A stretch of DNA of 59,469 bases from Piscirickettsia salmonis LF-89 = ATCC VR-1361 (GCF_000297215.2 NZ_AMFF02000020.1:22726-82194); one strand, 5' to 3'; positions 29,660-39,270 are shown, numbered from the stretch's first letter. Notes: generated by a model not told the origin, from the sequence alone. Made by a program: numbers and translations.

Positions 29660-30603
29660 TGGCCAGACGTAACAAGGGCCGAGCGCTAAACGGCATTATA
29701 TTGCTGGATAAGCCGACTGGGCTAAGCTCAAATCATGCCTTGCAGCGGGTGAAGCGTTGTTATCAAGCACAAAAAGCGGGCCATACTGGAACGCTAGATC
29801 CCTTAGCTACGGGGATGTTACCGATTTGTTTTGGTGAGGCGACTAAGTTTTCACGTTTTCTGCTTGATACTGATAAGTGCTATCAAACTGTTGCAACCTT
29901 GGGTGAGCGCACAGACACGCTTGATAGTGAAGGTGAGGTGATCGAATCTTTGCCGGCTAAGATGACTGAGACTGATATTATTGGCATATTGCCAAATTTC
30001 CGCGGTGAAATCACACAAATTCCGCCCATGTATTCGGCCTTAAAGCAAGATGGTCGGCCGTTATATAAACTCGCACGCCAAGGGGTTGAGGTTGAGCGCG
30101 TTGCTCGTGATGTAACGGTTTATGAGCTAGAGCTGATGGCATTAAAGCAAGATCAGGCCAAATTGCAAGCGCAATTTCAGGTGCACTGTAGCAAAGGGAC
30201 CTATATTCGTAGTCTCGTTGATGATATCGGTCAGGTATTAGGCTGTGGTGCTCATGTTAGTGAGTTGCGCCGGACTAAAGTGGCTCATTTTAGTGAAGAG
30301 CAGCTCGTGCCTTGGCCTGTGATAGAAGGCCTTGCTAAACAAGGTGATTTAGCTGGCTTAGATGCTTATTTATTGCCGATAGAGTCAATGTTGCAAGGCA
30401 TGCCAGAATTGCGCTTAACAGCAGAAATGGCGTACTATATGCGCACGGGACGGCCCGTTTCTTTAAATACACAACAAGCGATTGGCGCTTATGTTTGTGT
30501 GTTTGATGAAAAAGCACACCAATTCATAGGTGTCGCTGAAGTTGTGGCAGAGAATCAGCTCAAAGCAGTTCGATTGTTGGCTACAGAAGTAAGTAATTGC
30601 TAG
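29659..30603 (+). CDS. truB: tRNA pseudouridine(55) synthase TruB
   Basis: Converts U55 in the T-loop of tRNAs to pseudouridine. The 314-residue protein has catalytic Asp47 in GHTGTLDPLATGMLPICFGEAT, the KPTGLSSN N-terminal motif, the conserved PPMYSALKQDGRPLYKLARQG and the thumb-loop CSKGTYIRSLVDDIG. The C-terminal part (~250-314) is a PUA-like domain. It follows rbfA with a one-base overlap. Confidence 0.96.
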   Translation: MARRNKGRALNGIILLDKPTGLSSNHALQRVKRCYQAQKAGHTGTLDPLATGMLPICFGEATKFSRFLLDTDKCYQTVATLGERTDTLDSEGEVIESLPAKMTETDIIGILPNFRGEITQIPPMYSALKQDGRPLYKLARQGVEVERVARDVTVYELELMALKQDQAKLQAQFQVHCSKGTYIRSLVDDIGQVLGCGAHVSELRRTKVAHFSEEQLVPWPVIEGLAKQGDLAGLDAYLLPIESMLQGMPELRLTAEMAYYMRTGRPVSLNTQQAIGAYVCVFDEKAHQFIGVAEVVAENQLKAVRLLATEVSNC

Positions 30604-30666
30604 TGATTAGATTATATTAATTTTTATCCTAGCGTTAATTAATAATTAAGTTGGAGTATATCTCTT

Positions 30667-30933
30667 ATGTTAAGCAGCACTGATAAAGAACAAATTGTTC
30701 GCGACTTCCAACGTGCCGAAGGGGACACGGGTTCTCCAGAAGTACAAGTTGCATTATTGTCTTCGCGTATCAAGTATCTAACCGACCACTTTAAAACGCA
30801 TCACCATGACTTTCATTCACGCCGCGGCCTCGTTCGTCTCGTTAGCCAGCGTCGTAAGTTATTGGATTACTTAAAGCGTAAAGACGTTGAACGTTACCGT
30901 TCACTGATCGCGCGTTTAGGTCTGCGTCGATAA
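30667..30933 (+). CDS. rpsO: 30S ribosomal protein S15
   Basis: A primary 16S rRNA-binding protein of the central domain and part of an intersubunit bridge. The 88-residue protein has the typical [37 protein letters not shown] and ends [28 protein letters not shown] precedes the ATG. S15 often represses its own translation; I did not identify the pseudoknot. pnp follows after 67 bases. Confidence 0.97.
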   Translation: MLSSTDKEQIVRDFQRAEGDTGSPEVQVALLSSRIKYLTDHFKTHHHDFHSRRGLVRLVSQRRKLLDYLKRKDVERYRSLIARLGLRR

Positions 30934-30941
30934 AGTCGTTT

Positions 30942-30973
30942 CTCCAAAGCTGCAGCTGCTTGCGGCTTTGGAG
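30942..30973 (+). other. rpsO-pnp intergenic hairpin (candidate RNase III site or attenuator)
   Basis: A 9-bp stem, CTCCAAAGC (30942-30950) with GCTTTGGAG (30965-30973), with a 14-base loop that can itself pair in part, followed by CTTTCTTAC. In E. coli the rpsO-pnp interval carries a terminator and an RNase III-cleaved hairpin through which PNPase represses its own mRNA. Position and shape suggest the same here, but that is inference. Confidence 0.6.
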
Positions 30974-31000
30974 CTTTCTTACAATTAAGGAAACATCAAC

Positions 31001-33172
31001 GTGAACGCAATAAAAAAAGTTTTTCAATATGGCAAACACACAGTCACGCTAGAGACAGGTGAAATTGCACGTCAAGCCTCTGGGGCTGTGGTTGTTCATA
31101 TGGGCGGCACTTCGGTATTAGTTACCGCGGTTGCTCAAAAAGAAAGCGTTGAAGGGCGTGATTTTTTCCCTTTAACTGTTAATTATCAAGAAAAAACATA
31201 CGCTGCTGGGAAAATTCCAGGTGGTTTTTTCAAACGTGAAGGTAAGCCTACAGAAAAAGAAACCTTAGCCTGTCGCTTAATAGACCGGCCATTGCGTCCG
31301 CTTTTTCCAAAAGCATTTATTAATGAAGTCCAGGTTGTTGTAACTGTATTATCTTGGGATCCTGAGGTTGATCCTGAAATCCCAGCCATGATTGGTGCTT
31401 CTGCGGCTTTATCCATTTCGGGGGTACCATTTTTGGGTCCGATGGGAGCGGCACGTGTTGGCTATATCAATGGTGAATATGTTCTTAATCCAACCAATGA
31501 AGAATTAGAAAAGTCAGCACTTGAGCTTGTTGTTGCAGGAACGCGCAGTGCCGTATTGATGGTGGAGTCTGAAGCGAAAGAGTTATCAGAAGAAGTGATG
31601 TTAAATGCCGTATTATTTGGGCATGAGCAGTCACAAGCAGTTATTAGCGCCATCGATGAGTTTGTCCAAGAAGCGGGTAAACCGGCCTGGGATTGGTTAC
31701 CTCCTGCCGAAGATACTGAAGCGAATACAAAAGTTAGTGAACATGCACGTGTTGCTTTAGAAGCGGCATATAAAATTCAAGAAAAGCAAACACGTTATGC
31801 CGCAGTTGCACAAGCAAAAGAAGCGGTCTTAGCGACTCTTGTCAGTGATGATGAAAATGCTTTGGATCAAGTGCGCGCAACTAAAGCATTTAGTCGATTA
31901 GAACGTGATATCGTTCGTGGTAATATTTTGGCCGGTGAACGTCGTATAGACGGTCGTGATACACGGACAGTGCGCCCTATTTTTGTTAAAAATAAACTAT
32001 TAGCGCGTACGCATGGTTCTGCGTTGTTTACCCGTGGTGAGACGCAAGCGATTGTTGTTGCAACCTTGGGATCAGAGCGCGATGCGCAGTTAATCGATTC
32101 GCCCTTGGGTGAGCGCAAAGACTCGTTTATGTTGCACTATAACTTTCCACCGTACTCTGTTGGTGAGACAGGGATGGTTGGCGCACCAAAACGGCGTGAA
32201 ATTGGTCATGGCCGTCTAGCACGTCGTGCTATTGCTGCAGTGTTGCCAACACTGGATGAATTCCCATATGTTATGCGTGTAGTGTCTGAAATTACTGAGT
32301 CGAATGGCTCAAGCTCCATGGCCACGGTGTGTGGAACCTCTCTTGCTTTACTGGATGCAGGTGTGCCGATTAAAGCGCCTGTTGCAGGTATTGCCATGGG
32401 CTTGATTAAAGATGATGAGCGTTTTGCTGTATTATCTGATATTTTGGGTGATGAAGATCATTTAGGTGATATGGACTTTAAAGTCGCTGGAACTGAGCGT
32501 GGTGTGACGGCTTTACAAATGGATATTAAGATCGAGGGTATTACCAAAGAAATCATGGGTGCGGCACTGGCACAAGCTTATGATGGACGTATGCATATTC
32601 TTGATAAAATGAACAGTGTTGTGGCTGCGCCGAGTGCTTTATCTGAATTTGCACCGCGTATTACGACGATTAAGATTCCTGCGGATAAAATTCGTGACTT
32701 AATCGGTCCGGGTGGGGCGACGATTCGTAATTTAACCGAAGAGACAAATACTAGCATTGATATAGACGATGATGGTTTAGTGAAAATCTCAGCGGTGGAT
32801 GCGGAAAAAGCAGCCGAGGCGAAAGCGCGCATTGAAGATATCACTATGGTCATTGAGATTGGTAAAGTTTATCCAGGAACGGTGACCAATATTCGTGATT
32901 TTGGTGGCTTTGTAGCATTGGCTTCAGGTAAACAAGGCTTAGTGCATATTTCACAGATTTGTGAAGAACGTGTGAACCAGGTTAGTGATCGTTTGAGTGA
33001 AGGCCAAAGTGTTAAGGTGAAGGTGCTGGATATTGATCGCCAGGGCCGTATTCGCTTAACGATGAAAGGCATTGATCAACAAACCGGTGAGGTCATTGTA
33101 AAGCCAGTAGAGTCAGTTACAGCAGCTGAACCTGAATCAGAACAACAACAAGATACGTCTGCACCTGAATAA
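31001..33172 (+). CDS. pnp: Polyribonucleotide nucleotidyltransferase (PNPase)
   Basis: A 3'-5' phosphorolytic exoribonuclease of mRNA turnover and the degradosome. The 723-residue protein has two RNase PH domains; the active one carries SRERD-like and [31 protein letters not shown] and [19 protein letters not shown]. These are followed by a KH domain ([19 protein letters not shown], about 560-600) and an S1 domain ([19 protein letters not shown], about 620-690). The start is GTG at 31001 with AAGGAAAC before it. A strong terminator follows at 33211. Confidence 0.97.
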   Translation: MNAIKKVFQYGKHTVTLETGEIARQASGAVVVHMGGTSVLVTAVAQKESVEGRDFFPLTVNYQEKTYAAGKIPGGFFKREGKPTEKETLACRLIDRPLRPLFPKAFINEVQVVVTVLSWDPEVDPEIPAMIGASAALSISGVPFLGPMGAARVGYINGEYVLNPTNEELEKSALELVVAGTRSAVLMVESEAKELSEEVMLNAVLFGHEQSQAVISAIDEFVQEAGKPAWDWLPPAEDTEANTKVSEHARVALEAAYKIQEKQTRYAAVAQAKEAVLATLVSDDENALDQVRATKAFSRLERDIVRGNILAGERRIDGRDTRTVRPIFVKNKLLARTHGSALFTRGETQAIVVATLGSERDAQLIDSPLGERKDSFMLHYNFPPYSVGETGMVGAPKRREIGHGRLARRAIAAVLPTLDEFPYVMRVVSEITESNGSSSMATVCGTSLALLDAGVPIKAPVAGIAMGLIKDDERFAVLSDILGDEDHLGDMDFKVAGTERGVTALQMDIKIEGITKEIMGAALAQAYDGRMHILDKMNSVVAAPSALSEFAPRITTIKIPADKIRDLIGPGGATIRNLTEETNTSIDIDDDGLVKISAVDAEKAAEAKARIEDITMVIEIGKVYPGTVTNIRDFGGFVALASGKQGLVHISQICEERVNQVSDRLSEGQSVKVKVLDIDRQGRIRLTMKGIDQQTGEVIVKPVESVTAAEPESEQQQDTSAPE

Positions 33173-33210
33173 GTGAAGTGTGGATGTCATCATAGTAAGA
33201 GTTATAGAGC

Positions 33211-33239
33211 GAGCGTGCATATGCGCACGCTCTTTTTTT
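33211..33239 (+). terminator. Strong intrinsic terminator after pnp
   Basis: A stem GAGCGTGC (33211-33218) / GCACGCTC (33225-33232) with loop ATATGC and seven T residues. It closes the rimP-to-pnp block and lies only 13 bases before the phaE-like start codon. Confidence 0.9.
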
Positions 33240-33252
33240 ATGTAGGTGACAG

Positions 33253-33795
33253 ATGCAAGGTGAGCATAGCCTGTTTATGTTTAATACCGATCTCACTCAT
33301 GCACAGGTACATGCTCATGTACATCGAGAGGGTGAGCGTTTTCTGCGCTTTGCTAATTTATTGTTACTTGTGTTTAAAGTTCCGAATATAGATCACGATC
33401 CGTCTTTGCTTAAACAGACCTTATTATCTGTACGCTCTTTTTTATTACAAGACATTTTCCCAGGCTATACGCTTTCTATTGGCGTTGATGAATTACTGCG
33501 ATGGTTTAGTGATTTTTTAAAACAAATGCAGATTGAACACATTGAGTGTTCTCGTCTTTTAATGCAGCTCAGTGCGTGGCGTCAAGAGCTCAATCAATTA
33601 TTAGAATCCTGCTTTGACCAGTTTATTTCTCTGCTCTGGGATAAATTACAATCGAGTGTCGCCTTGAGTTTATATGAGTGTTATAGTCAATGGCTACAGT
33701 TATGTGATGATACTGTACAAACTCTGGGAAATATTGTGTTAGATGTTGTTAATAGGCGAGGTTTTCCAGGTCAAGAGCAGATAACAGCATGCTAG
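33253..33795 (+). CDS. PhaE-like subunit of class III PHA synthase (short form)
   Basis: A 180-residue protein immediately before phaC, overlapping it by seven bases, which is the position of phaE in class III systems. It is rich in Leu, Gln and amphipathic helices. The C-terminal segment (LYECYSQWLQLCDDTVQTLGN) resembles the YxxW-containing end of PhaE. Known PhaE proteins are about twice as long, so this is either a compact form or a different accessory protein. Identification rests mainly on context and the phaC class. The start ATG at 33253 has only a modest AGGTGAC ribosome site. The promoter must lie in or right after the pnp terminator, or transcription reads through. Confidence 0.6.
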   Translation: MQGEHSLFMFNTDLTHAQVHAHVHREGERFLRFANLLLLVFKVPNIDHDPSLLKQTLLSVRSFLLQDIFPGYTLSIGVDELLRWFSDFLKQMQIEHIECSRLLMQLSAWRQELNQLLESCFDQFISLLWDKLQSSVALSLYECYSQWLQLCDDTVQTLGNIVLDVVNRRGFPGQEQITAC

Positions 33796-34856
33796 ATTTG
33801 ACGCAGTTAGAGCAAGAAGTATTCGATTATCAGACGCGTTTACAAGAGCTTGCTGCTTTAACCAAAGAAGAAAGCCGGTCAGACATTATGCCAGAACAGG
33901 CATTAGTGGGCGAGCTGATTGCTGAAAATAGCTTATGGCAGCTGCAAAGCTACAGTAATAATAAAACTGGGCGGCCTTTATTAGTGGTTTATGCCTTATT
34001 AAATAGTCCGCGTATTTTAGACTTATCAAAAGATTGCTCTTTTTTGGCCGGATTAATTAGGGCAGGTTTTGATGTTTATTTATTATCTTGGAAAAATGAC
34101 CAACATGTCGCCGGTGTGCGTTCTTATCATGAATATATTATTAACCAGGGCCTGAGCCAGGCTGTAGATACGGTGTTATTGCATTGTAAACAGTCGCAGT
34201 TAGAGTTATTAGGTGTCTGCCAAGGTGGGGTGTTTAGCCTCTGTTTAAGCCTATTACAGCCAGACAAGTTAAAGCGCTTAATTCTAATGGGGGCACCGGT
34301 TAATTTTCATACTGCTGATAATACTTTGATGCAGCGCGCTAAGCAGTCTATCGCACTGAAAGGTCAGCTTAATTATGTAAGGACAAAGGCTGGAAAGCTG
34401 ATTAATTCTCGTAGTATTAATCATTGGTTGGCATGCCAGCAGCCTACCCGTTTATTGATGCTCAAATATGCAAACTTTATTCATTTAGAATCGCAGCAGC
34501 GTCATGAATTTCATCAGTTAGAACAGTGGTTATGGGATTCAGGTTGGTTATCTGCTGATGCATTGAATGAGTTTATAGACGACTTTTATGTGAATAATCT
34601 TTTATTTTCTGGTCGATTATTGATTGAAGAACAGCCGCTTTATCTTGCTAACTTAGCTGTGCCAACGTTAAATTTATATGCTAATCATGATTCATTGGTG
34701 CCTGCCAGTGCAAGTCAAGCACTAGGCCAAGTTGTTCAGCATGAGCGATTGGATTATCAAGAATATGGCTTTAATACGGGCCATATTGGTTTGTACATTA
34801 GTAATAAAGTACAAAAGCAGGTGATTGAAAGAATTGTGATGACTATAGAAAAATAA
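33789..34856 (+). CDS. phaC: Class III poly(3-hydroxyalkanoate) synthase subunit PhaC
   Basis: Polymerises (R)-3-hydroxybutyryl-CoA into polyhydroxybutyrate at the granule surface. The 355 residues match the short class III PhaC. The lipase-like box is GVCQGG with nucleophile Cys144; the triad is completed by Asp301 (YANHDSLVP) and His332 (GHIGLY), nearly the positions known for the Allochromatium enzyme. Tryptophan-rich motifs (LLSWKN, WLWDSGW) are also conserved. It overlaps the phaE-like gene, implying translational coupling. Partner genes for monomer supply lie on the opposite strand just downstream. Confidence 0.92.
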   Translation: MLDLTQLEQEVFDYQTRLQELAALTKEESRSDIMPEQALVGELIAENSLWQLQSYSNNKTGRPLLVVYALLNSPRILDLSKDCSFLAGLIRAGFDVYLLSWKNDQHVAGVRSYHEYIINQGLSQAVDTVLLHCKQSQLELLGVCQGGVFSLCLSLLQPDKLKRLILMGAPVNFHTADNTLMQRAKQSIALKGQLNYVRTKAGKLINSRSINHWLACQQPTRLLMLKYANFIHLESQQRHEFHQLEQWLWDSGWLSADALNEFIDDFYVNNLLFSGRLLIEEQPLYLANLAVPTLNLYANHDSLVPASASQALGQVVQHERLDYQEYGFNTGHIGLYISNKVQKQVIERIVMTIEK

Positions 34857-34858
34857 TA

Positions 34859-34875
34859 GCCCTCAGTGTGAGGGC
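34859..34875. terminator. Hairpin after phaC
   Basis: GCCCTC (34859-34864) pairs with GAGGGC (34870-34875) around a 5-base loop; the following T-content is weak (TTGGT). It lies in the 66-base gap between convergent phaC and the first phasin gene. Confidence 0.5.
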
Positions 34876-34922
34876 TTGGTAAAGTCAGTAGAAAATTAAT
34901 ATTAAAGTATAAATATATAATA

Positions 34923-35270
34923 TTAATTTTTTTGATTGGTATTGATATCGGTTAAACCATCTTGAAACCAGTTGTTACAATCTTTAGAGGATTGAATGCA
35001 AGTATCCATGGTTTGCTGTGCGTAGCTCGCCAACTTATTGCTTGTTTCAGTCGCAAATTTTGCTTGGACATTAAAAAGATCTTCTACTTTTTTGGCATTT
35101 TGAAATTCAGAAAAGTGATTTTGCCAAGATTGTACACAGTCGTTGACGATCTCAAGGTTTTGACGAACAGTACGTTCAACGATGCGGTTAGTTAGCTGCT
35201 GAAAACCAACGGCAGGTTTAATAAAACTTTGTTGAGCTTTATTGAATTGCTGGAAGAAATCGTTTTGCAT
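34923..35270 (-). CDS. phaP: Phasin family protein 1 (PHB granule coat)
   Basis: A 115-residue helical protein with no Cys-rich or enzymatic motif. Its pattern (FFQQFNKAQQSFIKPAVGFQ, then VERTVRQNLEIVNDCVQSWQNHFSEFQNAKKVEDLFNVQAKFATETSNKLASYAQQTMDT) is that of the phasin_2 family, which coats polyhydroxybutyrate granules. I place the start at ATG 35270, preceded by AAAGGA; a longer frame from 35339 lacks a ribosome site. It is the last gene of the phaA-phaB-phaR-phaP-phaP series. Confidence 0.8.
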   Translation of the reverse strand: MQNDFFQQFNKAQQSFIKPAVGFQQLTNRIVERTVRQNLEIVNDCVQSWQNHFSEFQNAKKVEDLFNVQAKFATETSNKLASYAQQTMDTCIQSSKDCNNWFQDGLTDINTNQKN

Positions 35271-35409
35271 GATATTTGTCCTTTTGTGCAATGCACTATT
35301 AGTTAGTGCAAGGTTATCCGATAATTGTTGCACTGTCAATAAGTTGGGAATATTTTCAAATTAATTAGGCAATTAGGCCCCAAAAAAGCAGGGCTTTATT
35401 TTTTAGTGA

Positions 35410-35820
35410 TTAGGCAGCGGTTTTTTTTCCACTGGCTTTCGGTGTTGGCTTTGTTTCGACAGACTGTAATGTTTGTGAGCTGTTAAAGTTAAAGGGGGTA
35501 AAGCCATATTTTTCTAACCACGCATGATACTCTTTGATCGTTGTGCTAAAAAGATCGAGGGTCTGCTGAGTATTCGCTTGAACTTTTTCATTCACTTTAT
35601 TTATGGCTTGGCTTTGTAAATTCATAAAGCTTTCAGCAGATTTTACATCTTTAAAGGCAGAAAATTGTTCGACGCTATTGCTAAAGAATTCATTGGTTGC
35701 TTCAATATGCTGATGTGTTAAGCGCTCAGTGGTGCGGGTGAACAGTTGGTTAAGTTCAATCAGGGGAGTGAAGCTATTTTTGGTTTTTTCATTCCACTGT
35801 GAAAAAAAATCCTGATACAT
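35410..35820 (-). CDS. phaP: Phasin family protein 2 (PHB granule coat)
   Basis: A 136-residue paralogue of the neighbouring phasin. It shares the FF..W....SF.P..ELNQLFTRTTERLTHQH opening and the central FKDVKSAESFMNLQSQAINKVNEKVQANTQQTLDLF helix. It ends in a Pro/Ala/Lys-rich tail (KPTPKASGKKTAA), similar to the basic tails of other phasins. The ATG at 35820 is preceded by AAGGAG with eight-base spacing. Two phasins of different length suggest granule-size control, which is inference. Confidence 0.82.
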   Translation of the reverse strand: MYQDFFSQWNEKTKNSFTPLIELNQLFTRTTERLTHQHIEATNEFFSNSVEQFSAFKDVKSAESFMNLQSQAINKVNEKVQANTQQTLDLFSTTIKEYHAWLEKYGFTPFNFNSSQTLQSVETKPTPKASGKKTAA

Positions 35821-35950
35821 GGACAAAGCTCCTTATGTTATATGCATATATCCTAAGACTTAAGAGCTTGGGATATTATCCTGGTTTATTAGTATGAGTG
35901 TTTTTCTTTTGCTGTCAATAGCTTGGTTATTTTAGCGGTATTTAGTTACT

Positions 35951-36466
35951 TTAATTTTCTTCTTCTTTTTCAGTGGAATTGGCTGTAGTTTGAGTTTGCG
36001 CGACGTTTTGAAAATTCTTCTGCATCTCTGACCACATATTTAAATTAGATTGCGCCATTTCACTGAATGTTGAGAAAAGTTGTTGGTTCATATTCATGGG
36101 GTTGGGTGTTGAATTAACGAGGTTTTCAACTTTATCTTTAATTGAGCTTTGTTGCTCAACAAAAAGCGCCATACTGCGATCTAGATAACCACGGGCAAAA
36201 TCTTGCATGGAATTACCATAAAATCGAATGATATTTTCTAGTATTTGAGTCGAAAACATCGGTGCGCCCTTGTCTTCTTGCTCATTAATAATTTGTAGTA
36301 AGGTTGTATGGGTTAAATCGTCTTTCGAACGGGCATCAATGACTTGGAATTTTACGCAATCAACCACCAGTTGTCGCACATCATTTAAAGTAATATAACT
36401 GCTGATCGATGTGTCATATAAACGACGGTTTGGGTATTTTTTGATAATGCGAATATTCTCAGTCAT
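35951..36466 (-). CDS. phaR: PHB synthesis repressor PhaR
   Basis: A transcription regulator that binds both DNA and polyhydroxybutyrate and represses phasin genes until granules form. The N-terminal domain (IRIIKKYPNRRLYDTSISSYITLNDVRQLV) is the PHB/PHA accumulation regulator DNA-binding domain, followed by an accumulation-regulatory domain with GAPMFSTQILENIIRFYGN and a Gln/Asn-rich tail. The protein is about 171 residues from the ATG at 36466, with TAGG upstream. A tandem repeat at 36483-36529 abuts its ribosome site. The downstream phasin genes are its likely targets. Confidence 0.9.
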   Translation of the reverse strand: MTENIRIIKKYPNRRLYDTSISSYITLNDVRQLVVDCVKFQVIDARSKDDLTHTTLLQIINEQEDKGAPMFSTQILENIIRFYGNSMQDFARGYLDRSMALFVEQQSSIKDKVENLVNSTPNPMNMNQQLFSTFSEMAQSNLNMWSEMQKNFQNVAQTQTTANSTEKEEEN

Positions 36467-36482
36467 AATCACCTACTCTTTA

Positions 36483-36529
36483 AAAACAATAAAACAATAA
36501 AACAATAAAACAATAAAACAATAAAACAA
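36483..36529. repeat. 8-bp tandem repeat (AAAACAAT, nearly six copies) in front of phaR
   Basis: Five perfect copies of AAAACAAT (36483-36522) plus seven bases of a sixth fill half of the 99-base gap between phaB and phaR. On the coding strand this reads as a T-rich ATTGTTTT array ending 16 bases before the phaR ATG. Such short arrays change copy number by slipped-strand mispairing. Confidence 0.95.
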
Positions 36530-36565
36530 ATAGCAAAATGGCGGTATGTCGCCGCCGAGTTATCA

Positions 36566-37318
36566 CTAGCACATGTGCTGGCCACCGTTGATGGCTAAAT
36601 TACTACCGGTGATAAAACCCGCCTCTTCACAGGCCAAATAAGCAACAGCTTTGGCAATTTCTTCAGGTTTGCCTAAACGACCGACAGGAATGCCTGCAAT
36701 GATTTGTTCACGAATATCTTCGCGAATCGCCATGACCATATCTGTACCAATGTAGCCTGGAGAAATAGTATTAACGGTAATGCCTTTACGTGCAACTTCT
36801 TGAGCGAGGGCTTTGGTAAAACCGTGCATACCCGCTTTAGCTGCAGAGTAGTTGGCTTGGCCAAATTGGCCTTTTTGACCATTAATAGAAGAAATATTAA
36901 TAATGCGGCCATAACCATGATCTATCATTGTATTAATGACATTACGAGTCATATTGAAAACACTGTCAAGATTGGTTTGCATTACTGCTTGCCACGCATC
37001 TTGGCTCATTTTTTTCAATTGGGCATCACGAGTAATTCCCGCATTATTGACTAAAATATCGATTTGACCATAACGACTGGTAATATCATCAATCATTTCT
37101 TTGCAAGAATCAAAGTCACTGACATTGCAAAATAACGCATCAAAGCGATAGCCTTGAGCTTCTTGCTCCGCTAGCCAATGTTGTGCACGTTCGCTGTTTG
37201 CTCCACCGCTGTTATATGTCACGATGACTTGATTACCTTCATCGGCGAGCTTACGTGCGATGTAAACACCGATACCGCCCATGCCGCCGGTAATCAGTGC
37301 TACTTTTTGATCTGACAT
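36566..37318 (-). CDS. phaB: Acetoacetyl-CoA reductase (PhaB/FabG-like SDR)
   Basis: NADPH-dependent reduction of acetoacetyl-CoA to (R)-3-hydroxybutyryl-CoA, the second step of polyhydroxybutyrate synthesis. The 250-residue short-chain dehydrogenase shows the TGGMGGIG cofactor loop near the N-terminus, NNAGITRD, the catalytic Ser in INISSINGQKGQFGQ and Tyr/Lys in NYSAAKAG. It ends NGGQHMC, as PhaB proteins do. It lies between phaA and phaR on the same strand, which makes PhaB more likely than the fatty-acid FabG. Confidence 0.92.
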   Translation of the reverse strand: MSDQKVALITGGMGGIGVYIARKLADEGNQVIVTYNSGGANSERAQHWLAEQEAQGYRFDALFCNVSDFDSCKEMIDDITSRYGQIDILVNNAGITRDAQLKKMSQDAWQAVMQTNLDSVFNMTRNVINTMIDHGYGRIINISSINGQKGQFGQANYSAAKAGMHGFTKALAQEVARKGITVNTISPGYIGTDMVMAIREDIREQIIAGIPVGRLGKPEEIAKAVAYLACEEAGFITGSNLAINGGQHMC

Positions 37319-37401
37319 AATGATTAATCCTTAATGTATTATCTTTCTTGATATAAATTATTAATTATTGCGATAAACTTAAGCTGTTAGGAGCGCTGTA
37401 T

Positions 37402-38580
37402 TTAGCGCTCAATAGCTAGAGCTGTGCCTTGGCCACCACCGATACACAGGGTAGCAAGGCCACGTTTGGCATCACGTTTGATCATTTCATGAATTAAAGT
37501 GACGAGAATGCGAGTACCTGATGCACCAATGGGGTGACCTAAGGCAATGGCACCACCGTTAACATTGACTTTGTCTAAGTCAAATTCCAGCTCTTTACCA
37601 ACAGCCAGCGCTTGTGCAGCGAAGGCTTCATTGGCCTCAATAAGGTCTAAATCATCAATATTCCAACCGGCTTTTTCAAGGCAAATTTGTGTTGCAGGAA
37701 CTGGACCGATCCCCATAATTTTCGGGTCAACGCCAGCACTTGCATAGGCCTTAATGGTGGCAAGAATCGGTAGGCCAAGCTCTGTGGCTTTCTCTTTGCT
37801 CATTAAAATAACTGCTGCTGCACCATCGTTAATGCCTGAGGCGTTACCTGCGGTGACTGTACCGTCTTTTTTAAATGCTGCGCGTAGCTTGCCTAAGCCC
37901 TCGGCAGTACACCCTGCACGTGGGAACTCATCTTCAGCAAAAATAATTGGATCTTTTTTGCGTTGTGGAATTTCTATTGGAATAATTTCATCTTTAAAGC
38001 GTCCTGCTTTTATTGCTTTTTCTGCTTTTTGTTGGGAGAGCGCAGCAAACTGATCCTGTTCTGCACGGGTTAAGCTATATTTTTCAGCCAGGTTTTCTGC
38101 GGTCACGCCCATATGAAAGTCATTCATTGCGCACCATAAACCATCTTTAATCATGGTATCTGTGAGCTCGGCATTGCCCATACGAAAGCCATTGCGCGAT
38201 TTAGCGAGTACATGAGGAGAGGCGCTCATATTTTCCTGGCCACCGGCAATAATCACATCTGCATCATGGCAGCGAATAGCTTGAATGGCGAGTTGAATTG
38301 ATTTTAATCCAGAGCCACAGACTTTATTGATGGTAAGCGCGGGTGTGTTTTCACTGAGCCCTGCTGCAAGTGCAGTTTGGCGTGCTGGATTTTGTCCACT
38401 GCCTGCGGTTAGGACCTGACCGAGAATCACTTCATCGACTTGGCTTGCAGAAAGTTTTATTTTTTCTAGTAAGCCTTTAATCACAGTAGAGCCTAATGTA
38501 GTTGCTGATATAGTTTCTAGACTTTGACCAAAGGCACCAATTGCAGTACGCCCAGCGGCTACGATAACGACATCACGCAT
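37402..38580 (-). CDS. phaA: Acetyl-CoA acetyltransferase (beta-ketothiolase)
   Basis: Condenses two acetyl-CoA to acetoacetyl-CoA, the first step of polyhydroxybutyrate synthesis. The ~392-residue thiolase has the nucleophile Cys in [12 protein letters not shown], the HEAFA-type NEAFAAQAL, the [14 protein letters not shown] active-site His and the C-terminal CIGGGQGTA Cys. I prefer the ATG at 38580 because AGGAGGG abuts the earlier ATG (38586). It is the first gene of the minus-strand PHB operon; its promoter should lie in the AT-rich 38590-38775 gap. Confidence 0.94.
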   Translation of the reverse strand: MRDVVIVAAGRTAIGAFGQSLETISATTLGSTVIKGLLEKIKLSASQVDEVILGQVLTAGSGQNPARQTALAAGLSENTPALTINKVCGSGLKSIQLAIQAIRCHDADVIIAGGQENMSASPHVLAKSRNGFRMGNAELTDTMIKDGLWCAMNDFHMGVTAENLAEKYSLTRAEQDQFAALSQQKAEKAIKAGRFKDEIIPIEIPQRKKDPIIFAEDEFPRAGCTAEGLGKLRAAFKKDGTVTAGNASGINDGAAAVILMSKEKATELGLPILATIKAYASAGVDPKIMGIGPVPATQICLEKAGWNIDDLDLIEANEAFAAQALAVGKELEFDLDKVNVNGGAIALGHPIGASGTRILVTLIHEMIKRDAKRGLATLCIGGGQGTALAIER

Positions 38581-38775
38581 TCTCATCCCTCCTAAAAAAT
38601 GTCTGAAATTTATGGAATCCTTTAAGTTTGAAGCAAGAGTAACAGAAAAATAAACAGGGTGCTAGGACTAAATAGTCGATGAATAAAAAAGGAAAATTTG
38701 CAGCATAGCTAGTTAATTAACTCATTTTTTTATATGTGAATATTTTTATTAATTTACTGATTAATAAAAATTATT

Positions 38776-39270
38776 TTAATATTGTTGCAGCTTTTCAATA
38801 TTTGTATTCAGTGATGAGTCGATAAACTTTTCAAGGGCTGTTCCGCCTGGCAAAACCAATTTGGGGGCAATCTCATATAAGGGCAGCAAGACAAAATTAC
38901 GCCTTAACATTTGTGGATGGGGTAGTATCAGCCGCTCGCACTGCTCAATCTGCCGTCCGTAAAGTAATAGATCCAGGTCCAGCGTTCGTGGCCCCCAGTG
39001 TTGTTTGCGTGCACGCCCATGTGCATGCTCTAGCGTTTGTAGTGTATCTAATAGAGCCAGTGGGGTAAGCTCTGTAGTCATGCTTATGACACCGTTGATA
39101 AAATCAGGTTGGTCTTGTGGACCGAGCGGCTTTGATAAATACCAGCTTGAGCGCTGTATTAAAGTGATACCATCATGTTGAGCCAGTTCTTTAACAGCAG
39201 ATTGCACCTGTTGAAGCGGTGAGTTTAGATTACTGCCTAAGGCAATAAAGCAAAGTGATGCGGTGTTCAT
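38776..39270 (-). CDS. folK: 6-hydroxymethyl-7,8-dihydropterin pyrophosphokinase
   Basis: Transfers pyrophosphate from ATP to hydroxymethyl-dihydropterin in folate synthesis, making the substrate of FolP. The 164-residue protein carries IALGSNLNSP at the N-terminus and the HPPK signature in HWGPRTLDLDLLLYG, whose two Asp bind magnesium, followed by LPHPQMLRRNFVLLPLYEI. Its ATG overlaps the pcnB stop (ATGA). The pcnB-folK pair is conserved in gammaproteobacteria. Confidence 0.96.
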   Translation of the reverse strand: MNTASLCFIALGSNLNSPLQQVQSAVKELAQHDGITLIQRSSWYLSKPLGPQDQPDFINGVISMTTELTPLALLDTLQTLEHAHGRARKQHWGPRTLDLDLLLYGRQIEQCERLILPHPQMLRRNFVLLPLYEIAPKLVLPGGTALEKFIDSSLNTNIEKLQQY

